DNA of 8,823 nucleotides, from positions 1 to 8,823 of the forward strand of contig JBFWQM010000226.1 in the NCBI GenBank assembly GCA_050249455.1, in the 5' to 3' direction. Positions 1-6,917 of this stretch are shown piece by piece; position 1 is the first letter of the stretch; each line of letters starts with the position of its first letter. This DNA is from JBFWQM01 sp050249455. Lineage in GTDB: Bacteria > Pseudomonadota > Alphaproteobacteria > MPNO01 > VGEU01. Below the pieces are notes generated by a model. It had not been told where the DNA came from, made no database searches, and worked only from the letters and a program-made list of their open reading frames with translations. A program made the translations under genes and the position numbers.

Positions 1-517
1 AGTCCGGCTTCTCGCCGCCGGCCTTCCACTGGCCGGGCCGCCACCAGCGGCCGACCTCGACCGGGTTGGCCGGGTCCTTGAGGTCGAGGATCACCATGAT
101 GGTGGCGACGTAGCCCTCCATCGTGGCGGAGGTGTAGACGTAGCGGCCGTCGAACTCGAAGCGGTGGCAGCCCTTGCCCCAGGTCTCCCAGATGGTGATC
201 TCCTTCGGCTTCGCCGGGTTGGAGACGTCGTAGATGCCGAGGCCGGACTTCCACGCCGGGTCGACCTCGTCCGACAGCTTCTCGCGGTTCACCACCATGA
301 TGCCGTTGGCCGCGCGCGCCTTGTGAGAATGCGCGCCGCGCGCCATGTCGAGGCCGGCGAGGTACTTGGGCTTCTTCGGGTCGCTGACGTCGACGATCGA
401 GGTGCCGTGCGGGTGCTCCATGTGGCCGATATAGGCGGTGGTGCCGTCGACATAGATCTGCCCGCCGCCCGCGATATCGAACCACGCGACCTCGCGGATG
501 CCCTTCGCACTGCCCAT
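1..517 (-). CDS. LVIVD-repeat protein, partial (N-terminal part only)
   Basis: This minus-strand reading frame is open from an ATG at 517-515 to the left edge of the window, about 171 residues, so its C-terminus is missing. The start is supported by a strong AGGAGG Shine-Dalgarno upstream (about 530-525 on the minus strand). The protein shows repeated units of the LVIVD type: YIGHMEHPHGTSIVDVSDP (about residues 28-46), GLGIYDVSNPAKPKEI (about 91-106) and a third around VILDLKDPANPVEVGRW (about 141-157). Such repeats form beta-propeller-like folds, and the family is common in alphaproteobacteria with no assigned biochemical role. His and Trp residues are plentiful (HMEHPH, GAHSH, KGCHRFE), which could suit ligand or metal binding, but that is speculation. 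No signal peptide is visible at the N-terminus, so a cytoplasmic place is likely. It is transcribed divergently from the DUF924 operon. Confidence 0.82.
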   Translation of the reverse strand, partial: MGSAKGIREVAWFDIAGGGQIYVDGTTAYIGHMEHPHGTSIVDVSDPKKPKYLAGLDMARGAHSHKARAANGIMVVNREKLSDEVDPAWKSGLGIYDVSNPAKPKEITIWETWGKGCHRFEFDGRYVYTSATMEGYVATIMVILDLKDPANPVEVGRWWRPGQWKAGGEKPD

Positions 518-607
518 GGACCTCGCCCTCCTGTTGCTTGTCGGCGAAGCATGGCGCAAAGCCGGGGCGAGATCAAATCGGCGGCGGCATTCTGGTGGAT
601 AGGTTAT

Positions 608-628
608 GGGCGGGTTTCAAACCCGCCC
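608..628. repeat. Perfect 21-bp palindrome in the divergent intergenic region
   Basis: Two perfect 10-bp arms, GGGCGGGTTT and AAACCCGCCC, surround a single central C. The site lies between the divergent LVIVD-repeat gene (start at 517) and the DUF924 gene (start at 692), immediately upstream of the candidate -35 box at 630. It could be an operator for a dimeric regulator or a copy of a dispersed REP-like palindrome. As RNA it could fold with a 9-bp stem and a 3-nt loop, but no T-run follows, so it is not a normal terminator. Confidence 0.7.
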
Positions 629-629
629 G

Positions 630-658
630 TTGCGATGCGTGACCGGCGCTCGTTCAAT
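630..658 (+). promoter_or_regulatory. Candidate sigma-70 promoter for the DUF924-SDR-oxidoreductase operon
   Basis: A TTGCGA box (630-635) and a TTCAAT box (653-658) are separated by exactly 17 bp, and each matches four of six bases of the vegetative consensus. Transcription would begin near 665, giving a leader of about 27 nt before the ATG at 692. The palindrome at 608-628 ends directly in front of the -35 box, where a regulator could act. This is a match by eye to a degenerate consensus, so the call is modest. Confidence 0.35.
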
Positions 659-691
659 CGCGTAATCTGCCGCGCGGCAAGGGAGCAAAGC

Positions 692-1267
692 ATGGACCGG
701 TACGACGCGATCCTCGACTTCTGGTTCGGGCCGAAGGGCGACCCCGTCCACGGCACCCAGCGCGAGGAGTGGTTCAAGAAGGAGCCGCACTTCGACGCCC
801 AGATCCTGACCGAGCACTGCGAGGACCACGAGAAGGCGTTCGACGGCTATTTCGACTCGTGGATGGGCGTGCCGCGGCGCTGCCTGGCGCTGATCGTCGC
901 GCTCGACCAGTTCCCGCGCAACATGTTCCGCGGCACCCCGCGCGCCTTCGCCGCCGACGGCAAGGCGCTGGCCACCGCCAAGTACTTCGTCGCGCTCAAC
1001 TACGACCGCGAGATGCTGCCGGTGGAGCGCCTGTTCGCCTATTTGCCGTTCGAGCACAGCGAGAGCCTGGCCGACCAGAAGAAGAGCGTCGCCCTGTTCG
1101 AATCGATGCCGGACTGTCCGGGCAAGGCGAGCTGGGTGCAGTACGCCGTGCGGCACCTGGAGATCGTCGAGCGGTTCGGGCGCTTCCCGCACCGCAACGC
1201 TGTCCTGGGCCGCACCACGACGGCGGCGGAGGCGGCCTTCCTCCTCGAGCCCAATTCCAGCTTCTGA
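692..1267 (+). CDS. DUF924 family protein
   Basis: This 191-residue protein matches DUF924, a family of small soluble proteins predicted to fold as TPR-like helices and without an established function. Family landmarks are easy to see: ILDFWFG at residues 7-13, EEWFKKEPHFD at 25-35, ALDQFPRNMFRGTPRAFAAD at 70-89, FAYLPFEHSE at 115-124 and HLEIVERFGRFPHRN at 155-169, followed by GRTTTAAEAAFL. The length is usual for the family. The frame stays open back to 164, but the homology begins at the ATG at 692, which is preceded by GGGAG about 8 nt upstream; the upstream extension overlaps the divergent gene and is not coding. No signal peptide or membrane segment is present, so it is probably cytosolic. 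The SDR gene starts 13 bp after its stop, so the two are very likely co-transcribed. It may assist or regulate the neighbouring redox enzymes, but nothing here proves that. Confidence 0.9.
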   Translation: MDRYDAILDFWFGPKGDPVHGTQREEWFKKEPHFDAQILTEHCEDHEKAFDGYFDSWMGVPRRCLALIVALDQFPRNMFRGTPRAFAADGKALATAKYFVALNYDREMLPVERLFAYLPFEHSESLADQKKSVALFESMPDCPGKASWVQYAVRHLEIVERFGRFPHRNAVLGRTTTAAEAAFLLEPNSSF

Positions 1268-1280
1268 GGGAGACCGCGCG

Positions 1281-2036
1281 ATGGCCAGCCTCGACGGACG
1301 GGTCGCCGTCATCACCGGCGCGGCGCAGGGCCTCGGCGCCACCTATGCCCGCGCGCTGGCGGGCGAGGGCGCCGCGGTCGTCGTCGCCGACGTGCGCGAC
1401 GGCGCGCCCGTGGCGGCCGAGATCGAGCGCGCGGGCGGCCGCGCGCTCGACGTGCGCACCGACGTTGCCGACGAGGCCGCCGTCGCGGCGATGGTCGCGG
1501 CGGCCGATGCGAAGTTCGGCCGCATCGACATCCTGATCAACAACGCCGCACAGCTCGAAGGGCTCGCCCACGTCGGCATCGCCGAGGCCTCGGTCGCCGA
1601 ATGGGACCGCGTGATGGCGGTCAACGTGCGCGGGGCGTTCCTGTGCGTGAAGCACGCGGTGCCGGTGATGCGCCGCCACGGCGGAAAGATCATCAACGTC
1701 GCCTCGACGGCGAGCTTCTCCGGCGGCTCGAACTTCCACGCCTATGCGGTGTCCAAGGGCGCGATGATCACCTTCACCCGCGGCCTCGCCCACGAGCTCG
1801 GGCGCGACGGCATCTGCGTCAACGCCATCGCGCCGGGGGTCACCCTGAGCGAGACGGTGAAGAACGACCCGTGGTTCGCCGGCGACGCCGGCATGGTGCT
1901 GCAGAACCGCCGCGCCATCCGCCGCCCGGAGCTGCCCGAGGACCTCATCGGCACCATCCTCTACCTCGCCTCGTCGGCCAGCGACTTCGTCACCGGGCAG
2001 ACGATCGTGGTCGACGGCGGCCTGGTGATGCACTGA
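1281..2036 (+). CDS. Short-chain dehydrogenase/reductase (classical SDR)
   Basis: This 251-residue enzyme is a classical SDR, a cytosolic NAD(P)-dependent oxidoreductase acting on a hydroxyl/carbonyl group. It carries the complete motif set: cofactor glycine motif TGAAQGLG (residues 12-19), NNAA (87-90), Asn115, and the catalytic triad Ser142-Tyr155-Lys159 in the context YAVSK. Asp37 at the end of the second strand (VVADVRD) favours NAD(H) over NADP(H). The C-terminus DFVTGQTIVVDGG is standard. The start follows a GAGGGAGA Shine-Dalgarno that overlaps the stop of the DUF924 gene, and the next gene begins 3 bp after its own stop, so translation is probably coupled along the operon. Substrate cannot be read from the sequence. 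Pairing with a hydroxy-acid-oxidase-like flavoprotein suggests that the two act on related alpha-hydroxy or sugar-derived acids, which is an inference from position only. Confidence 0.95.
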   Translation: MASLDGRVAVITGAAQGLGATYARALAGEGAAVVVADVRDGAPVAAEIERAGGRALDVRTDVADEAAVAAMVAAADAKFGRIDILINNAAQLEGLAHVGIAEASVAEWDRVMAVNVRGAFLCVKHAVPVMRRHGGKIINVASTASFSGGSNFHAYAVSKGAMITFTRGLAHELGRDGICVNAIAPGVTLSETVKNDPWFAGDAGMVLQNRRAIRRPELPEDLIGTILYLASSASDFVTGQTIVVDGGLVMH

Positions 2037-2039
2037 GCC

Positions 2040-3152
2040 ATGACGGACGCGGTCGACTGCGTGGTGATCGGCGCCGGGGTGGTCGGCCTCGCGGTGGCGC
2101 GGCGGCTGGCGCTGGCGGGGCTGGAGGTCGTCGTCCTGGAGAAGGCCGACATGATCGGCACCGAGACCTCCTCGCGCAACAGCGAGGTGATCCACGCCGG
2201 CATTTACTACCCGAAGGGCAGCCTGAAGGCGCGGTTCTGCGTCGCCGGCAAGCACCGGCTCTACGCCTATTGCGCCGAACGCGGCGTGCCGCACAGCAAC
2301 ATCGGCAAGATCATCGTCGCGACCAACGCGGCGGAGCTGCCCGAGCTCGACCGGCTGAAGGCCGTCGCCGCCGGCAACGGCGTGCCCGACCTGGAATGGC
2401 TGACCCCGGCGCAGGTGACGGCGATGGAGCCGGCGGTGTTCTGCGTCGGCGCGCTCTTGTCGCCGTCCACCGGCATCATCGACAGCCACGGCCTGATGCT
2501 CGCCTTGCAGGGCGAGGCGGAGGATCACGGCGCCGCCTTCGCCTTCCTGTCGCCGGTGGTCGGCGGCGCGGTCGGCGGCGGTGCGTTCACCCTCCAGGTC
2601 GGCGGCGCCGAGCCGACCACCATCGCGGCGCGGCGGGTCGTCAACTCGGCCGGCCTCTACGCCCAGGACGTCGCCGCCGCGATCGCCGGCATCCCGCGCG
2701 AGACGATCCCAGAGTGCCACTACGCCAAGGGAAACTACTACACCCTGTCGGGCCGGCCGCCGTTCAAGCGGCCGATCTACCCGGTGCCGGAGAAGGCCGG
2801 CCTCGGCGTCCACGTCACGGTGGACCTCGCCGGCCAGGTGCGGTTCGGCCCCGACGTCGAATGGATCGAGCGGCCGCTCGACTACGGCGTCGACCCGCGC
2901 CGGGCGGACGTCTTCTACGCCGCCGTGCGCAAGTACTACCCGGGCCTGAAGGACGGCGCGATCCAGCCCGGCTACGCCGGCATCCGCCCCAAGATCCAGA
3001 CGCCGAACGGGCCGGCGGTCGATTTCATCATCCAGGGCCCGGCGGAGCATGGCGTGCCCGGCCTCGTCAACCTCTACGGCATCGAATCGCCCGGCCTCAC
3101 CGCGTCGCTGCCGATCGCCGACCACGTCGCGGCGCTGCTCGGTGTCAACTGA
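2040..3152 (+). CDS. FAD-dependent oxidoreductase, L-2-hydroxyglutarate oxidase-like (DAO family)
   Basis: This 370-residue flavoprotein belongs to the D-amino-acid-oxidase (DAO) fold group and most resembles the L-2-hydroxyglutarate dehydrogenase/oxidase (LhgO/L2HGDH) branch. It opens with the FAD-binding Rossmann motif GAGVVG (residues 11-16) and Glu34 at the end of the second strand. RNSEVIHAGIYYPKGSLKAR (residues 46-65) is the hallmark block of the LhgO branch, and the C-terminal GIRPK (314-318) with GIESPGLTASLPIAD (347-361) closes the FAD site. Family members oxidise an alpha-hydroxy acid to the 2-oxo acid and pass electrons to quinone or oxygen. The exact substrate is not certain, because several related enzymes share these motifs. 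The ATG at 2040 lies 3 bp after the SDR stop with only a weak Shine-Dalgarno, which points to translational coupling. No signal peptide or membrane helix is seen. It is the last gene before the terminator at 3160-3196. Confidence 0.88.
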   Translation: MTDAVDCVVIGAGVVGLAVARRLALAGLEVVVLEKADMIGTETSSRNSEVIHAGIYYPKGSLKARFCVAGKHRLYAYCAERGVPHSNIGKIIVATNAAELPELDRLKAVAAGNGVPDLEWLTPAQVTAMEPAVFCVGALLSPSTGIIDSHGLMLALQGEAEDHGAAFAFLSPVVGGAVGGGAFTLQVGGAEPTTIAARRVVNSAGLYAQDVAAAIAGIPRETIPECHYAKGNYYTLSGRPPFKRPIYPVPEKAGLGVHVTVDLAGQVRFGPDVEWIERPLDYGVDPRRADVFYAAVRKYYPGLKDGAIQPGYAGIRPKIQTPNGPAVDFIIQGPAEHGVPGLVNLYGIESPGLTASLPIADHVAALLGVN

Positions 3153-3159
3153 GGGCGCG

Positions 3160-3196
3160 CGCCGCGCCGTCATCGCGGGGCGGCGGAACTTTTTTT
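3160..3196 (+). terminator. Probable intrinsic terminator closing the DUF924-SDR-oxidoreductase operon
   Basis: A GC-rich stem pairs 3160-3169 with 3176-3185, with one G-G mismatch (3166/3179) and the loop TCATCG. It is followed, after GAAC, by seven T residues at 3190-3196, the only such T-run after a hairpin in the window. It starts 8 bp after the oxidoreductase stop. The 4-nt gap between stem and T-run is slightly long, which lowers confidence a little. Confidence 0.65.
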
Positions 3197-3206
3197 AGGG
3201 AGCGAT

Positions 3207-3231
3207 GGAACCCGATGTGCCGTCGCTGGTT
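3207..3231 (+). promoter_or_regulatory. EcfG-like (general stress response) promoter candidate for kaiC
   Basis: GGAAC (3207-3211) is followed after 16 bp by GGTT (3228-3231). This matches eight of nine positions of the GGAAC-N16/17-CGTT consensus used by EcfG-type sigma factors of the alphaproteobacterial general stress response. It sits directly after the terminator of the upstream operon and would start transcription near 3238, leaving a leader of about 100 nt before the preferred kaiC start at 3340. Two more GGAAC pentamers lie nearby (3185 and 3253) but lack a matching -10. The match is by eye and the consensus is short, so chance cannot be excluded. Confidence 0.42.
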
Positions 3232-3339
3232 TTCCGTCATCGACCGACCTCCGGAACGGGACGCCCGAAGCCTTATGCCTCTTACCAAATTCGGTCGGGA
3301 AGGCGCCCACTCGGCGTCCCTCCGGACGCACTCCGCGCC

Positions 3340-5082
3340 ATGGCCACGATAGCGGCGCAGGCGGCGCGCGCGCGCCCCTCGGACGAGGGGGCGCCGACGA
3401 AGGAAGGAGTCGCCAGCCGGGGAATCGCGAAATCGCCGACCGGGATCGACGGCTTCGACGAGCTGACCCTCGGCGGCCTGCCGGCCGGACGGCCGGCGCT
3501 CGTGTGCGGCTCGGCCGGCTGCGGCAAGACGCTGTTCGCGGCAACCTTCCTGTTCAACGGGGCGCAGATCTACGGCGAACCCGGGGTCTTCGTGACGTTC
3601 GAAGAGCGGCCGGTCGACATCGTCAGCAACGTCGCCTCGCTCGGCTTCGAGGTCGAGGACCTGATCGCGGCCGGCATGATCGGGATCGAGCACATCGCCC
3701 TCGATCCCTCGGACCTGGCGGAGGTCGGCGATTACGACCTGGAAGGCCTGTTCCTGCGGCTTGAGCTCGCGGTCGATTCGATCGGCGCCAAGCGGATCGT
3801 GCTCGACACCATCGAAAGCCTGTTCTCCGCCTTCTCCAACCCGGCGATCCTGCGCGCCGAGATCCGGCGCCTGTTCGACTGGCTCAAGAACAAGGGCCTC
3901 ACCGCCGTCATCACCGGCGAGCGCGGCGACGGCACGCTGACCCGCCAGGGGCTGGAGGAGTACGTCTCCGACTGCGTGATCCTGCTCGACCACCGCGTGA
4001 ACAATCAGATCTCGACCCGCCGGCTGCGCATCGTGAAGTACCGCGGCACCGCGCACGGCACCAACGAGTACCCGTTCCTGATCGACCGCGACGGCATCAG
4101 CGTGCTGCCGGTCAGCGCGCTGGGCCTCAACCACAAGGTCTACGAGGAACGCATCTCGACCGGCATCGCCGACCTCGACGCCATGCTGGCCGGGGGCGGC
4201 TTCCACCGCGGCACCAGCATCCTCCTCACCGGCGTCGCCGGCTCGGGCAAGAGCTCGATTTCCGCGAGCTTCGTGGATTCGGCCTGTACCGCGGGCGAGC
4301 GGGCCGTCGTGTTCTCCTTCGAGGAATCGGCCGAGCAGACGGTGCGCAACATGCGCTCGATCGGCATCGACCTGGGCCGCTGGCTCGACGAAGGTCGTCT
4401 GCACTACGTCGCGGCGCGGCCGACGTTCTACAGCCTGGAAATGCACCTCGCCATCATGCTGCGCGAGATCGTGCGCTTCGAGCCCTCGGTCGTCGTTCTC
4501 GATCCGATCTCCGCCTTCCTGAATTCCGGCGAGCCGCTCGAAGTGCAGTCGATGCTGTTGCGGATAGTGGACTTCCTGAAGTCCAAGGGCATCACCGGAA
4601 TTTTCACCCACCTGACCCACAGCCAGGGTGCGACGGAAACCGACGCGGGGCTTTCTTCGTTGATGGACGCGTGGATCCTCCTGCTCAACCGGGAGATCAA
4701 CGGCGAGTTCAACCGCGAGCTCTATCTCCTCAAGGCGCGTGGCATCGATCACTCAAACCAGGTGCGGGAATTCGTCATGGCGAGCGACGGCATCCGGCTG
4801 ATCCCTCCCTACCTGGGCGACAGCGGCGCCCTTACCGGTTCCGCGCGTCAGATCGAGGAGGCGAAGATGCGGCAGCTCGAAGCGCGCCGCGTCGCGGAGG
4901 TCTCCCGCCTGCAGCAGCAGATCGAGCACCGGCGTCGGCGCGCACAGGCGCAGATCGCCGCGCTGCAGGCCGAGTTGGCGGCCGACGAGGTGGAGCTGAC
5001 CGGCCTCTTGAAGGCCGAGCAGGACCACCTTCGCCGGGCGGACTCGGACCGTGCGGCGATCGTGAAGAGCCGCCGCGGCTGA
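3340..5082 (+). CDS. kaiC: KaiC-family clock ATPase/autokinase with C-terminal coiled coil
   Basis: This protein of about 580 residues has the two RecA-like domains of KaiC. CI has Walker A GSAGCGKT (residues 57-64), the catalytic Glu pair in FVTFEERP (88-89) and Walker B ending at Asp156. CII has Walker A GVAGSGKS (298-305), the Glu pair in FSFEES (328-329) and Walker B ending at Asp388. Ser439-Ser440 (TDAGLSSLMDAWILL) align with the Ser431-Thr432 phosphorylation pair of Synechococcus KaiC. After the conserved REFVMASDGI the tail has no KaiA-binding A-loop; it ends in a charged predicted coiled coil (about 503-567), as in the KaiA-independent KaiC of Rhodobacter sphaeroides. It would form hexamers, or dodecamers through the coiled coil, that hydrolyse ATP and bind KaiB. 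The frame is open from an ATG at 3205, but codons 3205-3339 have only about 62% G/C at third positions, no homology and an overlapping promoter, so 3340 is preferred. The ribosome site there is weak, so the start remains uncertain. Confidence 0.93.
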   Translation: MATIAAQAARARPSDEGAPTKEGVASRGIAKSPTGIDGFDELTLGGLPAGRPALVCGSAGCGKTLFAATFLFNGAQIYGEPGVFVTFEERPVDIVSNVASLGFEVEDLIAAGMIGIEHIALDPSDLAEVGDYDLEGLFLRLELAVDSIGAKRIVLDTIESLFSAFSNPAILRAEIRRLFDWLKNKGLTAVITGERGDGTLTRQGLEEYVSDCVILLDHRVNNQISTRRLRIVKYRGTAHGTNEYPFLIDRDGISVLPVSALGLNHKVYEERISTGIADLDAMLAGGGFHRGTSILLTGVAGSGKSSISASFVDSACTAGERAVVFSFEESAEQTVRNMRSIGIDLGRWLDEGRLHYVAARPTFYSLEMHLAIMLREIVRFEPSVVVLDPISAFLNSGEPLEVQSMLLRIVDFLKSKGITGIFTHLTHSQGATETDAGLSSLMDAWILLLNREINGEFNRELYLLKARGIDHSNQVREFVMASDGIRLIPPYLGDSGALTGSARQIEEAKMRQLEARRVAEVSRLQQQIEHRRRRAQAQIAALQAELAADEVELTGLLKAEQDHLRRADSDRAAIVKSRRG

Positions 5083-5117
5083 GCGCCGCGGCGAAGGCGA
5101 ATTGCGGAAGTGGAACG

Positions 5118-5411
5118 ATGAACTCTGGACAGGCTGAATCCCGCAAGCTTGTACTCTACGTCGCAGGCCAGACGCCGAAGTCGCTGGCGGCGATCGCCAA
5201 CCTGCAGCGCATCTGCAAGGATCACCTCGACGGCCAGTATTCGATCGAGGTGGTGGACCTCAAGGAGTCGCCGCATCTGGCGCGCGAGCATGGGATCGTG
5301 GCGATCCCGACGCTGGTCCGCCAGCTCCCGGTGCCGATCCGCAAGATCATCGGCGACCTGTCGGACTCGGAGAAGGTGCTCGTCCACCTCAAGGTCGCCG
5401 GCCCCGAATGA
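5118..5411 (+). CDS. kaiB: KaiB-family clock protein
   Basis: This 97-residue protein is KaiB, the small thioredoxin-like, fold-switching partner that binds the CI ring of KaiC. Characteristic blocks are LVLYVAGQTPKSLAAIANL (residues 11-29), EVVDLKESPHLA (44-55), AIPTLVRQLPVPIRKIIGDL (62-81) and SDSEKVLVHL (82-91). Pro64, Pro71 and Pro73 lie in the segment that changes fold in cyanobacterial KaiB. The acidic C-terminal tail of the cyanobacterial protein is missing, as is usual in shorter homologues. The ATG at 5118 is preceded by GGAAG with suitable spacing, and the homology begins just after it. The gene lies 35 bp after kaiC and its stop overlaps the start of the histidine kinase (ATGA), so the three genes should be made together. 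No kaiA is present in the window; in KaiA-less systems KaiB binding is thought to speed KaiC ATP turnover and dephosphorylation. Confidence 0.96.
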   Translation: MNSGQAESRKLVLYVAGQTPKSLAAIANLQRICKDHLDGQYSIEVVDLKESPHLAREHGIVAIPTLVRQLPVPIRKIIGDLSDSEKVLVHLKVAGPE

Positions 5412-6895
5412 CCAAGGGAACGCCCGCGCTGTCCGGTCTGGGCTTCGCCGAGTTGCGCCGCCGGCTGGAGGAGGCGGAGGAGACCTTGCGCGCGATCCGC
5501 GAGGGCGAGATCGATGCGCTCGTGGTCCGCGACGACCGCGGCGGCGACGGTGTCTTCACGCTAGAGGGCGGCACCGAATCCTACCGGTCGTTCATGGAAG
5601 CGATGGATCTCGGCGCCGCGGCGTTCGATGCCGCGGGCCGGCTTCTCTACGCCAACAAGGCGCTGTGCCAGCTTCTCGGCCGCTCGCTGGGCGAGATGCA
5701 GGCCGTCGGGTTCCTGACCGCGTTCGACGCCGCCAGCGCCGCGGCGGTCGGCGATGTCTTGTCCGGCCCCGGCGACGGGCGGCGCAGCCGCGAGATCACC
5801 TTGCGTCGCGAGGCGCCCGGCGACGAGAGGCACCTGCTGGTCACCAGCGCGCCCTTGCCGCTCGGCCTCTCGGCCGGCATCGCGGTCACGTTCACCGACA
5901 TGACCGAACGCGTCCGCGCCGCTGCGTTCGAGGAGTCCGAGCGCATGGCGCGCGCGGTGATGGATTCGGCCAACGAGGCCGTGGTGGTGTGCGACCGGCA
6001 GGGCATCGTCACCCATGCCAACGCGGCGGTGCGCGCGATCTACGACCGCGACGTCGTCGGCCTGCCGTTCGTGGAGGCGCTGCCGGTAGCGTTCAACGAC
6101 CCGGCGCGGCAATTCACGGCCGCGGAACTCGTCGCCACGGCGACCGGCGGCCGTTCGATCCGCGGCCTGGAAGCGGCGACGCCGGGTTCGGCGAGCGTGA
6201 CCGATATTCTGGTGAGCGCGGCGCCGCTGCAGGTGATCGGCGACACCATCCGCGGCTGCGTGGTCACGCTGATCGACCTGACCCAGCGCAAGGCGGCCGA
6301 GAAACAGCAGGCTCTGCTGATGGCTGAGCTCGACCACCGGGTGAAGAACATCCTCGCGCTCGTCGTCTCCATCGCCCGCCACACCGCGGCGACGGCGCCG
6401 ACCCTGGCGGACTTCCAGGGCGCCTTCCTCAGCCGCGTCCAGGCGCTTGCCGCCGCGCATGACCTGCTGGCGCGGAAATCGCTGGTCAACCTGACCTTGG
6501 AAGACCTCGTCCTGGAGGAGCTCGCGCCCTACGCTTCGGCCGCCAGCGGGCGGGTCGCGGTATCGGGCCTAAGGGTCGGCGTCACGCCGCGCACCGCGAT
6601 CGCGCTCGGCCTTGTCGTGCACGAGCTCGCGACCAACGCCGCGAAGTACGGCGCGCTGTCGAACGACGCGGGGCGGGTCAGCGTGCGCGCGACCGATCCC
6701 GATCATCCGCAGTCGTTCGGCTTCGACTGGGTGGAGGAGGGCGGCCCGCTGGTGCAGGCGCCGACCCGCAAGGGCTTCGGCCAGACGGTGATCGCCCGCA
6801 GCCTCGGCTACACCGAAGGCGGCGGGGCCGACGTCGAGTTCCGACCCGCCGGCGTGATCTGGCACATCCGGCTGCCGCGCAGCGACCTGCTGTGA
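5408..6895 (+). CDS. Soluble PAS-PAS-HWE histidine kinase, probable Kai output kinase
   Basis: This 495-residue protein is a cytosolic sensor kinase with no membrane segment. An N-terminal helix (residues 13-40, LRRRLEEAEETLRAIREGEI) leads into a first PAS-type domain (about 58-167, YRSFMEAMDLGAAAFDAAGR) and a second (about 176-291), each ending in a typical TFTDMTER or TLIDLTQRK exit. The kinase core is of the HWE family: phospho-acceptor His310 in AELDHRVKNILALV, the N-box HELATNAAKYGALS (405-418) and the defining Trp441-x-Glu443 in DWVEEGGP, then GFGQTVI (456-462). The family phosphorylates response regulators, often single-domain or general-stress types; no regulator gene is in the window. 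The ATG overlaps the kaiB stop by 4 bp, so it is translationally coupled to kaiB. Similar kinases accompany kaiBC in purple bacteria such as Rhodopseudomonas palustris, which suggests it senses the Kai complex, but this is unproven here. Confidence 0.93.
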   Translation: MTKGTPALSGLGFAELRRRLEEAEETLRAIREGEIDALVVRDDRGGDGVFTLEGGTESYRSFMEAMDLGAAAFDAAGRLLYANKALCQLLGRSLGEMQAVGFLTAFDAASAAAVGDVLSGPGDGRRSREITLRREAPGDERHLLVTSAPLPLGLSAGIAVTFTDMTERVRAAAFEESERMARAVMDSANEAVVVCDRQGIVTHANAAVRAIYDRDVVGLPFVEALPVAFNDPARQFTAAELVATATGGRSIRGLEAATPGSASVTDILVSAAPLQVIGDTIRGCVVTLIDLTQRKAAEKQQALLMAELDHRVKNILALVVSIARHTAATAPTLADFQGAFLSRVQALAAAHDLLARKSLVNLTLEDLVLEELAPYASAASGRVAVSGLRVGVTPRTAIALGLVVHELATNAAKYGALSNDAGRVSVRATDPDHPQSFGFDWVEEGGPLVQAPTRKGFGQTVIARSLGYTEGGGADVEFRPAGVIWHIRLPRSDLL

Positions 6896-6917
6896 ACGCG
6901 ACTTTTTGGCCTCGCGG

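Noticed and set aside
164..691. 176-residue upstream extension of the DUF924 protein
   Set aside because: It overlaps the divergent LVIVD gene and the intergenic region; DUF924 similarity begins at 692.
996..3173. 725-residue open frame on the minus strand
   Set aside because: It is a shadow of the SDR and oxidoreductase genes in GC-rich DNA: its product is rich in Arg, Ala, Asp and His with no recognisable domain, while the plus-strand frames carry complete family motifs.
3205..3339. N-terminal extension of KaiC from the ATG at 3205
   Set aside because: Third-position G/C is only about 62%, there is no homology, the AGGGAG lies just 2 nt before the ATG, and a promoter candidate lies inside. 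It remains the main alternative start.
3145..4752. 535-residue open frame on the minus strand opposite kaiC
   Set aside because: Same GC-rich shadow effect; low-complexity composition, no motif, and full overlap with a clear KaiC.
5149..6327. 392-residue plus-strand frame across kaiB and the kinase
   Set aside because: Arg/Ser-rich shifted frame over two well-supported genes, with no domain.
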